Of a stretch of 64,000 bases of DNA, positions 47,187-57,517 are shown in pieces. The notes beneath the pieces were generated by a model. That model did not search any database. It worked only from the letters and a program-made list of their open reading frames with translations, and had not been told where the DNA came from. The translations under genes were made by a program, and so were the position numbers. Within the stretch, counting starts at the first letter, position 1. Each line of letters starts with the position of its first letter. The stretch is from Blastomyces gilchristii SLH14081 (Eukaryota > Ascomycota > Eurotiomycetes > Onygenales > Ajellomycetaceae). The stretch covers positions 1,159,121 through 1,223,120 of the forward strand of contig NW_003101663.1 in assembly GCF_000003855.2 (NCBI RefSeq). The letters are read 5' to 3'.

Positions 47187-48886
47187 TGTGAATATGCGAA
47201 GGGTATAATGCCGAGAGCAAGAAACTGGTAAGATGGTACTTGGTGTATTTCTCTTTCAACGGGCGGCCAAAGCGAAATAAGCTTGGAGAATTTTTTGGGA
47301 TAACGCCTGCCCATATGTGGCTAGCGGTTTGAGCATTCGGCTCCAACAACCTTGCCGTATATAGATTAGCGTTGAACAGCAGATATCTTATCAACACGTG
47401 ACACAAAGTTGCACCTTTCCTAATTAGGGTATCCTACTTTCAGGCATCATCTTGCCTTGAGATTCTGTTTCGTCTCCATTTCACCGTCATTATTCATTTA
47501 GGTCTTAAGGTCCCCGCAGGTCCTGTAAATCACGAGGATTACCCAAAAGAATTCTCTGAAGCTGTTTAGTTCCTCCCAGGGCCACCAAGCCTCAACTTGC
47601 CCTGATGAATCAGACAATGGCCCAGCTATGCCCGATATACTACTCCTGGCCCCTGAGAAAACGTTGAACGGCCACATTTTGACCACGTCGGGCAGGAAAC
47701 TGTGTTGTAAACACGGCTGCCAAGTTCATGTTGGTCACGTGGAAGATCTATCTCCTCTTCAGTCCTTAGCCTTTCCCCAAAAAGGTTCGGAACAATCCAA
47801 CCATGAACTCTCTGCAACAGACAATTTGGGTACAGCATCGCCGCTCTCGGGGTTGGTCTTGTTTGCGCATGAAAATCCGATCGTGGCTGGATTTGCCGAT
47901 GATGTGATGTCACTGGGAAACAGACCCTTCCCTCAATTTTACTTGATACCTTTGGGTCTGTGGTTACTTGAATCCCCCCCCCCTCCCACGGCCACTGTTC
48001 CAGATCTGCTGGGTGTACCAGATGCTCGTACCGTTCCCCGGCAGAAATGCAGTCCAACATAGGCAGATGCCAAGACGGAAATGGCGTCTACTTCTAGCAT
48101 GAGGTATGGAACTGAGCTACCCCTCTATTTACAAGAGAACTGCAGATGTGCCCCGATTCCTGTCCCAATTACTATGTCATTAAAAAAGGCCAAATTACTC
48201 TTGACAGCAATTATGTCAAGAAACGACTCTTCGAATTCAAGGGACTCAAACCAAAACCCGATCGTCTGGTTCGGAAAAAGCCCAATGGACGGTTAGGAAA
48301 GCTGTGTTTCACTGCCGAGCACATCATTTCATCAATCGCCTAGCACGAACAACGCATGTCATCATGTCAACGGGGAATGCTGGCGCCCATCACATGATAC
48401 GAGATCCCGTTGGAAGCCTTTCTTCAAGAGATATACGCAATTGGGTAGAGGAAGGAGCATACATGACACACATCGGTGTGCCTATCTCCTGTGCGGACGG
48501 ATCTACTCTGTCGTAACTACCAAACACCGTTGGAACGCTCCATTGGAGCCCAAATTGGTCAAGAATATTACCCGTGAATCCCCATATAATCATATATATT
48601 GACTTCGGCCTTCTTGGCCATGTCTCAAAGAGACCTTTACTCCATTCAATATTGTTACTCGCCGCCTGCTGATAGAGCAGAAGTCAGACCATCATCAGTC
48701 TCGACACATCTTATGCTTGCTTTTTTATCACACATTGGGAGAGATTTGTGTTAATCGTACCTATTTTTCGCCAACATCCATAAAAATATGACACCCAATA
48801 AATTTCATCACAGCTCCGCCGCTCCTGGGGACATTCCGCCTTTGTAACCTGCACGGGTGATTGGCCAGGTGAGTCACTTGAAGAGG

Positions 48887-48908
48887 AAAAAAAAAAAAAA
48901 AAAAAAAA
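48887..48908 (+). repeat. A22 homopolymer
   Basis: Uninterrupted A tract after GAAGAGG. It could be a retroposed tail or a slippage tract. No paired target duplication was identified. Confidence 0.8.
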
Positions 48909-50293
48909 GAACTTTGGTTCCTTTGACTCGAGATTCCATGTGCTTTGATGGCAAACAGACTGAATAACGCTGACCAATTTTTGTGGTGGCCCTGGCACAG
49001 CTGCAAGAACCATATCACCCACCAATCTTGGGCCAATATTAATACCCATCAACCTGCGCGGAAAGATTGAGACTCCAGTCCTGGTGGCGACCAGAATAGA
49101 CGCTCGCACGAATACTCTGCCCAACCATTATCGACATCTAGGCTTGGCTCGGACGGTTTACCTCATTAACTATCACTTGTAGTCTTTCGCTCCGATGGAA
49201 AAGAAATACCAGGATGACACTGGTGGGTGTACAAGTTTCCTCGACATTGCATGAATAAAGAAGAAGTCAACGAGGCGTGTCGCGCAACTACTTCTTCAAA
49301 CAAATGAGAGACCTAGTCATTTGTGAAGCCTTCAATTCATAGTCCTCCTCATACTTATCCTCACCCGTTACCCTACCCGAACAACCATTACGACGGGGAG
49401 CTTAGCCTGAGGAGTCATCACGTTCCCAGATAATCCCTTTAAGCTATTATCATGGGGCAGGCATAATTGCTGGGATACATCACGATATAAGGACATGAAC
49501 CTTTTCCCGGCCATGTCAAGGTAATGAAAGTGATAGACGTTAATCAAAGTCGCTAGGGTTTACTGTCGCGCATGGTAAACTATAGGAAGTGCTGATCGCG
49601 TTACAAATAATTTGATAAATGAAAGAGCTTATGTATCAAGACCCTAGTGATTGGGTACGCAATATATGACACAAACAATGACGCATATACCTGTTTGTGT
49701 TCCCAACATGACCCGAGGTTGAAACCTCTGGATTAGCAGGTCAAAAGAGAGACAGCGGCAGTGCGGTTGACTCGGATAGTGGCATATCTTGTGATTCCGC
49801 TGCCAATCAAGCTATTGCCGGGTTGATGGAAGTCACGTTTTGGGGAGACTTGGGCTTGTCATTAGCTGTTTGGAAGTTTTCGTACAGGTATTATCAGGCA
49901 CTTGCTCTCGTGGAGGGGTGGGGAGGGGTGGGAACATGTGTTGAGCCTAGACAAAGCTCGATCAGTTTGCCGGCCCTCTAATTGGCTCTTTCTTTTTGTG
50001 ATGTCTTTCATTTATACTCAGATCAAGGATGCGGTGCACAGCTCTATAATGCATATATGTCTATTGCGTGGAGCTTTGCTTTTGAGACTTGGACTCTAGT
50101 TCACGGGACATCAGCTTGAATGGCGGGGTCCCTGAGTCTTTTTCTCCTCAATCAGTGTCATGGCGAGTAAGGTATATCACACCTACCTATTGACCTCATC
50201 CCATGTATAATGAGCACAGTCTGCGCGTGTAGACGCACACATCCCGCTACAGGTTGAACTGGCAGGTACCCCAACCAGCATCTCTCGTTTTGT

Positions 50294-50294
<1 letters not shown>

Positions 50295-50331
<37 letters not shown>
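50295..50331 (+). repeat. T37 homopolymer
   Basis: Uninterrupted T tract, possibly the minus-strand tail of a retroposed transcript. No body or target duplication could be established. Confidence 0.8.
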
Positions 50332-50332
<1 letters not shown>

Positions 50333-50722
50333 TTGCACTCCCGAGAGAGGGAGAATAGGGTCTGACCGTCCGCAATTTTTTTCTTTTGTACCATCAATCC
50401 CTTGAGGTGGAAATTGTTTAAATGGAGCCTTCATTCTCTTGAATTCGCGGAACGTAAAGGATGGACCTTTTGTTTCGAGTGGACCGCAGTATTGTCTACC
50501 CCTTTTGGTGGAGGCTTCCAAAGGCAACTGTTCAATAACACCACAATCTCAAACGCACAAAGGCAGTAGTCAATCCTTCTCAAAAATCCCTCTTCACATT
50601 AAACTTCTTAAGAGAAGCCCATCCTCTTTTACGTCAACCATCCTAGTCTCCTCTCTTCAGTTTAGGACTCCTAACCTTCCCCCAATTTCCACTTCTCGTC
50701 TCAAGCACTCGTATTCCTCCAA

Positions 50723-52803
50723 ATGGCTTATATCCGACCGGATCCACCCAATGGAGGAGTGAGAGCGTGGTCGGTTGTGGTAGGCTCGTTTCTCCTTCAA
50801 ATGTCTTCTTTTGGATATCTCAATACGTACGTATCTGCTCCTTACCAAAATAATATTTGGGTTGCTGTTTGCCCTTTTTGGTAAAATCGACGCGGCAGCA
50901 TCTCATTAATGAGCAATTTCACCGGAGCTGATAGCAGAGTTGATTTGCTGACTGCTTTCCTTATTGTGGATTTGCCAGCTGTGGAACTTTCCAATACTAT
51001 TATCAGAGTATCATGTTGCCCAGCAAGAATTCATCCCAGCTTGCCTGGATCACAACGCTTCAAATCGCTTTCTTTTTCGCGTGCGGGCCAGCCGTGGGCA
51101 AACTTGTGGACGTGTACGGCTCTCGGCCTGTCATTGCTCCCTTTGCTGCCCTGGCGGTCATATCGCTTGGTATGCTGAGTCTCTGCACTCAGTACTACCA
51201 AGTGCTCCTAGCTCAAGGGGTTGCGTTTGGAATCGCAGTTTCTGGAACTTGCCTGCCAGCCATAGTTACGGTATCCCAGTGGTTCTCAACCAAAAGAGGA
51301 TTGGCCGTCGGTGTTGCGAGCTGTGGAAGCAGCGTTGGTAAGACATTTTAGTTTATCACTGCCTTCTTGTTATTATTTGTCATGCTCAGCATAACCGCAG
51401 CGCACTAGACATGCAGAAAACATATCTTTCATTGGGTATTAGTGGAAGTACTTGCTTGTTCAGCCATTCATGCTAACAAAATTAATTAGGGGGTGTCATT
51501 TTCCCGATTATGGTTTCCAGACTGATTAAATCCCACGGCTTTGCGTCCGCTATCAGGTGGTCAATGGTTGTAGTTGGCATAACAATGCTGATTGGAATAT
51601 TGCTATGCGACACTCCCTTTCCACCACTCTACAAATTGAAAAAGCTGCAAGGTGACGAAGAAGCCGGCCAACCCACCGATAGAAAGAACTCTCAGGATAT
51701 AGAGCCAGGTGATGCTGAATCGGTTGGGAGCAAAGCCAAGGAGGCTGAATTGGATTCCCCTGTGCTCGAAGCTGCGATACCACCAATCAACGAAGAGGAA
51801 AATGCAAAAGGACTACTGAGTGGGCTGCTGCAACGGAAAGCACTTGGATGGGCGGGTTTTGTTTTAGGCACTTTCTTCTTCATGTGTGTGACAACTGGCC
51901 CCAAGATATGTACAACCATGATACTGACTCAAAATGTTCTGTTACTTCATAGGTGGTCATTCTTGGCGCCCTTTAACTACCTCCCTCTGATGTCGGTTGC
52001 CAGTGGAATGTCCCCAGATCTTGCACAGTACACTCTCACAGTAACCAAGTAAGTGACAATCTCAAGAACCTCTTGGAAGCGAAAGTAAATATGTAAGGCA
52101 ATAAGTATGGCTAACTCTCGATTCCTAGTGCCGGTTCAATGTTTGGTCGGTGAGTGTGACACCTGGCCCCGTTCTTGATGATCTTCCTTGCTTTTACTCC
52201 TTATGTATGTTCGTTCCGTTTCTCTAACGAACGACAATTCAGCGTGGGCCTAGGAGCTGTATCCGACAAAATGGGCGCATTTAACGTCATGTGCATTGTC
52301 ACCACCTTCACTGCTACAACAGTTTTAGGGTTTTGGTTGCCCCTCAGCTACAACCCCTCCACGGTTGGCATTTTTATGTTTGGGGGTATCTATGGTGTTG
52401 CTAGCGGCGGATTTATCAGCTTGATCGCGCCTTGCGTTGTATCTCTTGCCAACAGTCAGCTAGAGAACCTAGGCATTACGTTTGGGCTCGTGTGTATAGG
52501 CCTTGCCTTCGGGTATGTTGGCGCTCTTCTGCCCCTTCTCTCACTATCTTCAAGAGATTATGTGTTTTACCCATCCTTTTCAAGCAATCATAGATGGAAG
52601 CTAATCAAAAAATTTCTTTTGCGTTCTAAATATACAGAGCACTTGTCGGATTACCAGCAATGGCTGCCGTGAAAGACAGCGCAGCCTCTCACAGCTTCGA
52701 AGACCTAATTATCTTCACAGGAGTAGTATTGGCTGTCGGTTCAGTCTGCATGGTCGTTGCCCGCTACATGAAAGGCGGCATCAATTTCCGGACTAAAGTC
52801 TAA
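50723..52803 (+). CDS. MFS transporter, monocarboxylate-porter (MCT) type
   Basis: Seven exons: 50723-50826, 50979-51337, 51490-51883, 51953-52048, 52129-52149, 52243-52512, 52638-52803; 469 residues in one continuous frame. The N-terminus PNGGVRAWSVVVGSFLL is the MCT signature (usual PDGG.RAW) leading into TM1. Then SSQLAWITTLQIAFFF, FSTKRGLAVGVASCGSSVGG (TM4 region), a cytosolic acidic loop (about 190-250), FNYLPLMSVASGMSP, NAGSMFGR, SDKMGAFNVM and the last helix FTGVVLAVGSVCMVVARY follow. About 11-12 hydrophobic segments. Family role: proton-linked uptake of small carboxylates, or of riboflavin-like solutes in some fungal members; the substrate cannot be inferred. Exon 5 is only 21 nt, and the 69-bp intron 3 lies in an open frame. 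Confidence 0.92.
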
Positions 52804-54269
52804 TGAAAGGCGTAGCGAACTTCCTATTATTTGCCACGCGAATGCACATGTCCATGCCAACAAGGGAAGGGTCATAATAGTTTTCTTTTACACATTTCCT
52901 TGTTCATCAGGGTAACCCACTACTTTTTTAGTACAGCACGTTTAATATTTTAACGGTGGATTTGGCATAAAGTAGGAATTTCGAAGGAAACAAAGAATAA
53001 CCAACAAGTGAGGAGGAAAACCTGAGGAGAGATAAAGCAAAAGCGAGAGAGAGAAGTAGTACGGTTTCACAGGTAGATAGAAAAAAAATAAAAGAAATCC
53101 CAGTTCCTAGATACACATTTTATTATTGCTTAGAAGTACATCAGAGAACAATCCATCTATGAGAACTGATCGCTTGCGTTGCTCGGCCTTTGAGGTTCCC
53201 CCAAGATCTCAAATTATGCTGTGTTGCCTAGGAAAGCAGGGTGAAAAATCCAGAACATACATGAAAAAAGGAACACTTTTCATGCTTGATTGTGTGGAAG
53301 ACATGAAAGAAAAAGGATGATTGACAGACAGAAGGTTCATATTTTTATTTTCTTTTGCTCATCAATGTTTCCCCTCACCTTAACCTCTTGAAGAACGAAC
53401 TCAATAGGTCTAGCTGGACATGGGCCATCCACTCTGTCAAAGGCAAGACAAATGTTACATTCAGGTCAAACCTAGAGGTCGTTGCTTTGGAGGGTGGTGT
53501 GATAAAAGTCGTCCACTGGAGTCTTAACATCTAGGAGATCACGATGTTTAATCGCCTACTTCCTGCAGATATCATAAGACGTGTGACGTAAAGTAAGAAC
53601 AAGGAAATAACCGCATGCGTTTGGCAATTGCTAGGTATCATGTTTCCCCAGCACCGGATGTACACCTACCTGTTGTACATATACATGTACATGTACATGT
53701 GCATGTACTCAAGTTCTTCCTGATGTCACTTGCGCAGTACAGTACCTCGGCTGTGGAGTAGTTACCATTTGCTCTACGCAAAAGGTGAAAGGACGTCCCT
53801 CTTGAAAATCAGGTAAGGACTCATTCATCCATTCATCCATCCCCTACGACAACGATAATAAAAGACTAGCCTTGCTGACCATAACTTACTCGTAACATTT
53901 GATATAATCTCACCTCAAGGAGATTTGAATAGAAATGCGGCTCAAATACTCTTCCACGGAACCAGTGGCTTGCTTAAATCATGTTCTGACCAATAGTAGG
54001 GCGTCTCGGGATGTATCCACAACCTTAAATCCACGGAAGCAAACTGGTACAGATCACATTGTTGTTTCGAACAGCTAGCGAAGGCCATGACAAGCATGTT
54101 GCATGGCAAAACACGAAACAAATCCATCGCTCCTCTCCCTTTCCGCGCATATATCTCTTACTATTACCGGGTCCGAAGGGAATATACTCGAATATACACC
54201 CAAAGGGCCCACCAACGCACATATCTTCATAGTCAAGAGCAGTCTAGACGCATCAACACGTTGTGAACA
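52804..54269. other. Intergenic region with microsatellite
   Basis: About 1.5 kb. A palindromic ACATGT reiteration is at about 53,675-53,707, and TTCATCCA repeats at about 53,822-53,840. Otherwise no gene, RNA or repeat recognised. The right end is the promoter of the HSBP1-like gene. Confidence 0.45.
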
Positions 54270-54842
54270 ATGTCCACTCTAAGCCGTAGACCCTCGCAGC
54301 TCCGCTCAAATAGTGACACGGACAACAATAAACGTTCGTCAATACAAGCGGTACGCTCTCGGCTTAAAACTTTCCTTAAAAGTCGGAACTCAACGCGAAA
54401 ACGAGTCGCTTGCTAATAATGGGTTTCCATTGAAACGAACACCAGGCAACTACCGCCGGAGATGAGAGCTCAAACCAATTGGTGCAAGCGGTCGACGAGT
54501 TGCTAGACCAACTACAGAATAAATTCGACAAAGTCTCAAAGGAGATCTTTGGAAAATGTGAGTTTCATGCTTTTTGGATACTTTGCTTGCTTTTGACTTT
54601 TGTTTTCGCGAAATAAAATCGTTGTCCCGCCCCACTGGACATGCCCCGCCCTCCGCCGCTTCGTCTCCATTCAATCCTCACCTACAAAAATGGACTTTTT
54701 CATACGCATGTGTCATGCACCCCTGTATACACTCAATCACTAATTACAAACTCCCTTCCCATTAGTGGATGATATGGCACGAAGACTCGACCAACTCGAA
54801 GCCGCTCTCGCTAGTTCCCCTGAAGCAAACACGACGAACTGA
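54270..54842 (+). CDS. HSBP1-like heat-shock-factor-binding small coiled-coil protein
   Basis: Three exons: 54270-54350, 54446-54557, 54766-54842; 89 residues. The core SNQLVQAVDELLDQLQNKFD, then VSKEIFGKLDDMARRLDQLE, has the heptad pattern of HSBP1, with FxxxSxxIxxxxDDMxxRxDxLE in the family's positions. The first 27 residues are Ser/Arg/Asn-rich and not conserved. Family role: a trimeric coiled coil that binds heat-shock factor's trimerisation domain and is also linked to WASH complex assembly. Which applies here is unknown. The second intron splits a Leu codon (T/TG). Convergent with the PDI gene. Confidence 0.85.
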
Positions 54843-55678
54843 TACGCCCCTCCATTCATAAAAAATGGTGGTTTTGCCTCATTTCTCTCTTTCCCAAAGC
54901 ATACAACGACTTGATTTCCGATTCTTCCTTTTTCATCTGGATTCACAGCACTATACAGCATATGTATGATAAGCTCAGGAATTCCCAAATCTCTGCATTT
55001 TTTGCGCACATACGGACCCCCCAACAGCCGAAGCTGAATAACCCACAGAACCACATCCTTGGCCAAAGTTAACTCTCCGTCGAAAGTCAGGAGAGAGCGG
55101 CGGTATCATATGCAAGATATTGGCGTTGTCGGACCTTTTATTTTATATTCTATGTTTGCTGATCAATTGAGCTGTTTCTGTTGTCTAGTACAAGACTGAA
55201 CGGTCGCAGAAGCTCTATCGTCTTCTAAGTCCTGTTTCTGAAATGATATTGTAATCCCTCTTTGTATTTTATTTTGTTTTCCTTTTTATATTATATGTAT
55301 TTATTTTATGTTTTCGCAGCCTGGAAGCTTGTTGGTTCTTTTGTCATACCCCCTTTAAAAAAAAAATTAGGTCCTAGAAAGCTTTATATTTCCTCTCTTG
55401 GATTTATTAAAGATACCCAGTCGATTCTATACATTATTTTCATGGGAAATTGAATGTGTCCAAGGAATGAAATGAACAGCAAAAACTGAAATCTATCAAT
55501 TATACACAATGCAAGGCATAAATCATACACTACATATTTGCCTTTCTAGGGGATAATCTCGTTCACCATCACCCTTGAACCCATCGGCCACTAGGACCCC
55601 CCCACACACACCCCCTCCCAGCCACAAACCAGCTTCATCCCTTAGGGCCCTAAGAAATCCATCCTACACACCGTTCGC
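54843..55678. other. Convergent intergenic region
   Basis: The 3' flanks of the HSBP1-like gene and the PDI gene. T-rich from 55,255 to 55,310, otherwise no feature recognised. Confidence 0.4.
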
Positions 55679-56948
55679 TCACAGCTCATCCTTCCCTTTT
55701 TTCTCCTCCTTTTGCTCCTCCTCGTCCTTCTCCGCAATAAATCTCCGCAGAATATTACTCCTCGACATCAAATCATCCATCTTCTCCGGCGCCAGGCCTC
55801 CCTTGCTCATCACCCTCTCCAGCCTCGCCAACTCCTTCGTCACATAATCCTTGTTCTCAAATAACTTCACCAGAACCTTGCTGTAGTAATCCACATACGG
55901 TCCCTCAACGTTCTTCAAAGCTTTAACTTCGCGTAGGGTCTTCTGAACACTCTTCACGCTGCCAGTAGCGTATTTGGCGATGATGGCATCCAGTGCCTTA
56001 ATTGTGCCAGCATCCTTATCCAGGCCGCCGCCAACAACGCGGTGGGTTCCGGACTTCTCGTTCACGTACGCAACGAAATCCTCCTCTGAACGACCGCCAT
56101 CGTAGCTTAATGGAGCCTTGGAGCCGCGGGGGAAGAACTTGATGGTCGGATATGACTTGATATCCTGTGCTTCAGCGGTTCTCTTGGAGTTTTCGGCGTC
56201 TGCGTCTACTTTGGCGATTGCGACGTTGGGTTCGAGCTTGAAGTTGTTGGCCAGCTTCTCCCAGATTGGGGCTAGGGTCTTGCAGTCTGCAGGATTTTAT
56301 TAGTCCAATTGAAGAAGAAAATAGTAAAGGAAATCATTGGAGAATAAACCAATGTCAGGAGGAAACTAGGGACGGAAGCGGAAGAAGAAGGAGGGGAAGG
56401 AGGGAAGGGAGCTTACGTCCACACCAAGGAGCCGTAAACGCTACAAAAACATCTTTCTCCCCTCCAATGACCTTGGAGAACGTCGCATCCGTCAACATCT
56501 GTACATTGCTTGGAGGCTTCTGCACACCCTTTGGCTTAATCCCCGTCTTCTCCGTCACAAACTTCGTCAGACTCTCCAAGTCCCGTCCACCATTATAGTC
56601 CTCGGGCTTGTCGCTCTTCCCATCAAACCACTTCAGCGTTGGGAAGCCCTGAACGCCAAACTTCTTGCCTAGCGACCTATGCTCGTCCGCATCCACTTTG
56701 CTGATGTGTACCTTGTCGCTGGCGAAAGCGAAGGCGTCGGCCAGCTCATCGTAGATGGGGGCTAGGTTTTTGCAGTGACCGCACCAGGGAGCGAAGAATT
56801 CGACTAGACCTGGTTTGCCTGATTTGAGGGCAACGGAATCGAAGCTATCTGGGGTTAGGTCTAGGACAGCGGATATGGCGCTGGCGGGGCCGATGTGGTT
56901 GAGGAGGACGGAGGCGGAGGCCAGGAGGAGGTAGCTTAGGCGAGCCAT
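55679..56948 (-). CDS. ER protein disulfide isomerase, ERp38/P5-like with ERp29-type C-terminus and KDEL
   Basis: Two exons: 56948-56417 and 56286-55679; 379 residues. Signal peptide, residues 1 to about 24 (MARLSYLLLASASVLLNHIG then PASA). Two thioredoxin domains with active sites APWCGHC (Cys56/Cys59) and APWCGHC (Cys176/Cys179). The intron falls inside the second active site, splitting the His codon. Residues about 265-360 are all-helical, ERp29c-like (KSVQKTLREVKALKN, YYSKVLVKLFENKDY, LARLERVMSKGG). It ends EEKKGKDEL, an ER retrieval signal. The enzyme forms and isomerises disulfides in secretory proteins. It matches the Aspergillus TigA type in architecture; no symbol given because orthology was not tested. 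Confidence 0.96.
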
Positions 56949-57517
56949 TTTGGGCGATGGGGCCTGTTGGGAGTGCGAGCGAGATCAAATTTCACACCAC
57001 AATCTGGAATATCCTGAAGATGCGCCGGTCTCTAGGAGCATGTGTATGTTTTTTTTCTTTTCAAGCGAGGTTGTTATCGTCGCAGGCTCGCTGGCATGTC
57101 AGCTGCTAGCCGTTCGGTGGAATGGGCCAAATGATATTGAGGACAGCTGTTGCCGGCGCGATTACTAATGAGGGAACTAGATCGATAGCCGCAGCGCTAA
57201 GGAGAACAAACCACGGCAATTATTTATTAGCGTAACTCTGTAGCTTGGATGGAAATCCTGAGTTGATTGAAATATATTTAAAGCTTGGTAGCAATTGCTA
57301 TCCTACGCTTGACTATTCCGATGGTTGGTTAAACTATCACAGGATGGGTCAGCCCAACCGTTAAGGTTGGGTCCAGTACCATATTGATATATTGATACCA
57401 GATTAGGGTATTGGTAGGGTAAACACCGAACTGAGTTCTACGATTGCTGCCAGGGAATGCAGCGCCAGCTTTTTGGCCACGCCAAAGCAAGAGTTAAGAA
57501 GAAAAACACACCCCCAG
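56949..57517. other. Promoter of the PDI gene and 3' flank of MKT1
   Basis: 569 bp. The PDI start is at the left edge, so its promoter lies here. No clear unfolded-protein-response element was recognised by eye. Short frames only. Confidence 0.4.

Larger units (their letters stand above)
47187..50722. other. 3.5-kb gene-poor interval with homopolymer tracts
   Basis: Between the EBP2 start and the transporter start. There are many short overlapping frames on both strands (for example 47,626-48,062 open on both), none with a recognisable domain, coherent splice sites or codon pattern. A run of 22 A lies at 48,887-48,908 and a run of 37 T at 50,295-50,331. A faint LysM-like phrase (PNYYVIKKG at about 48,161) is too short to call. 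The first few hundred bases on either end should hold the promoters of the two flanking genes. Confidence 0.4.

Noticed and set aside
47626..48062. Overlapping 144-codon frames on both strands
   Set aside because: Neither has a domain or splice partners; coincident open frames on both strands are typical of chance in GC-balanced DNA.
48146..48343. LysM-like phrase PNYYVIKKG in a 65-codon frame
   Set aside because: Only a few residues resemble LysM. The rest of the domain, a signal peptide and Cys pairs in the right places are missing.
53126..53320. 64-codon frame between transporter and HSBP1-like gene
   Set aside because: No conserved motif, no intron signals and poor start context; likely chance.
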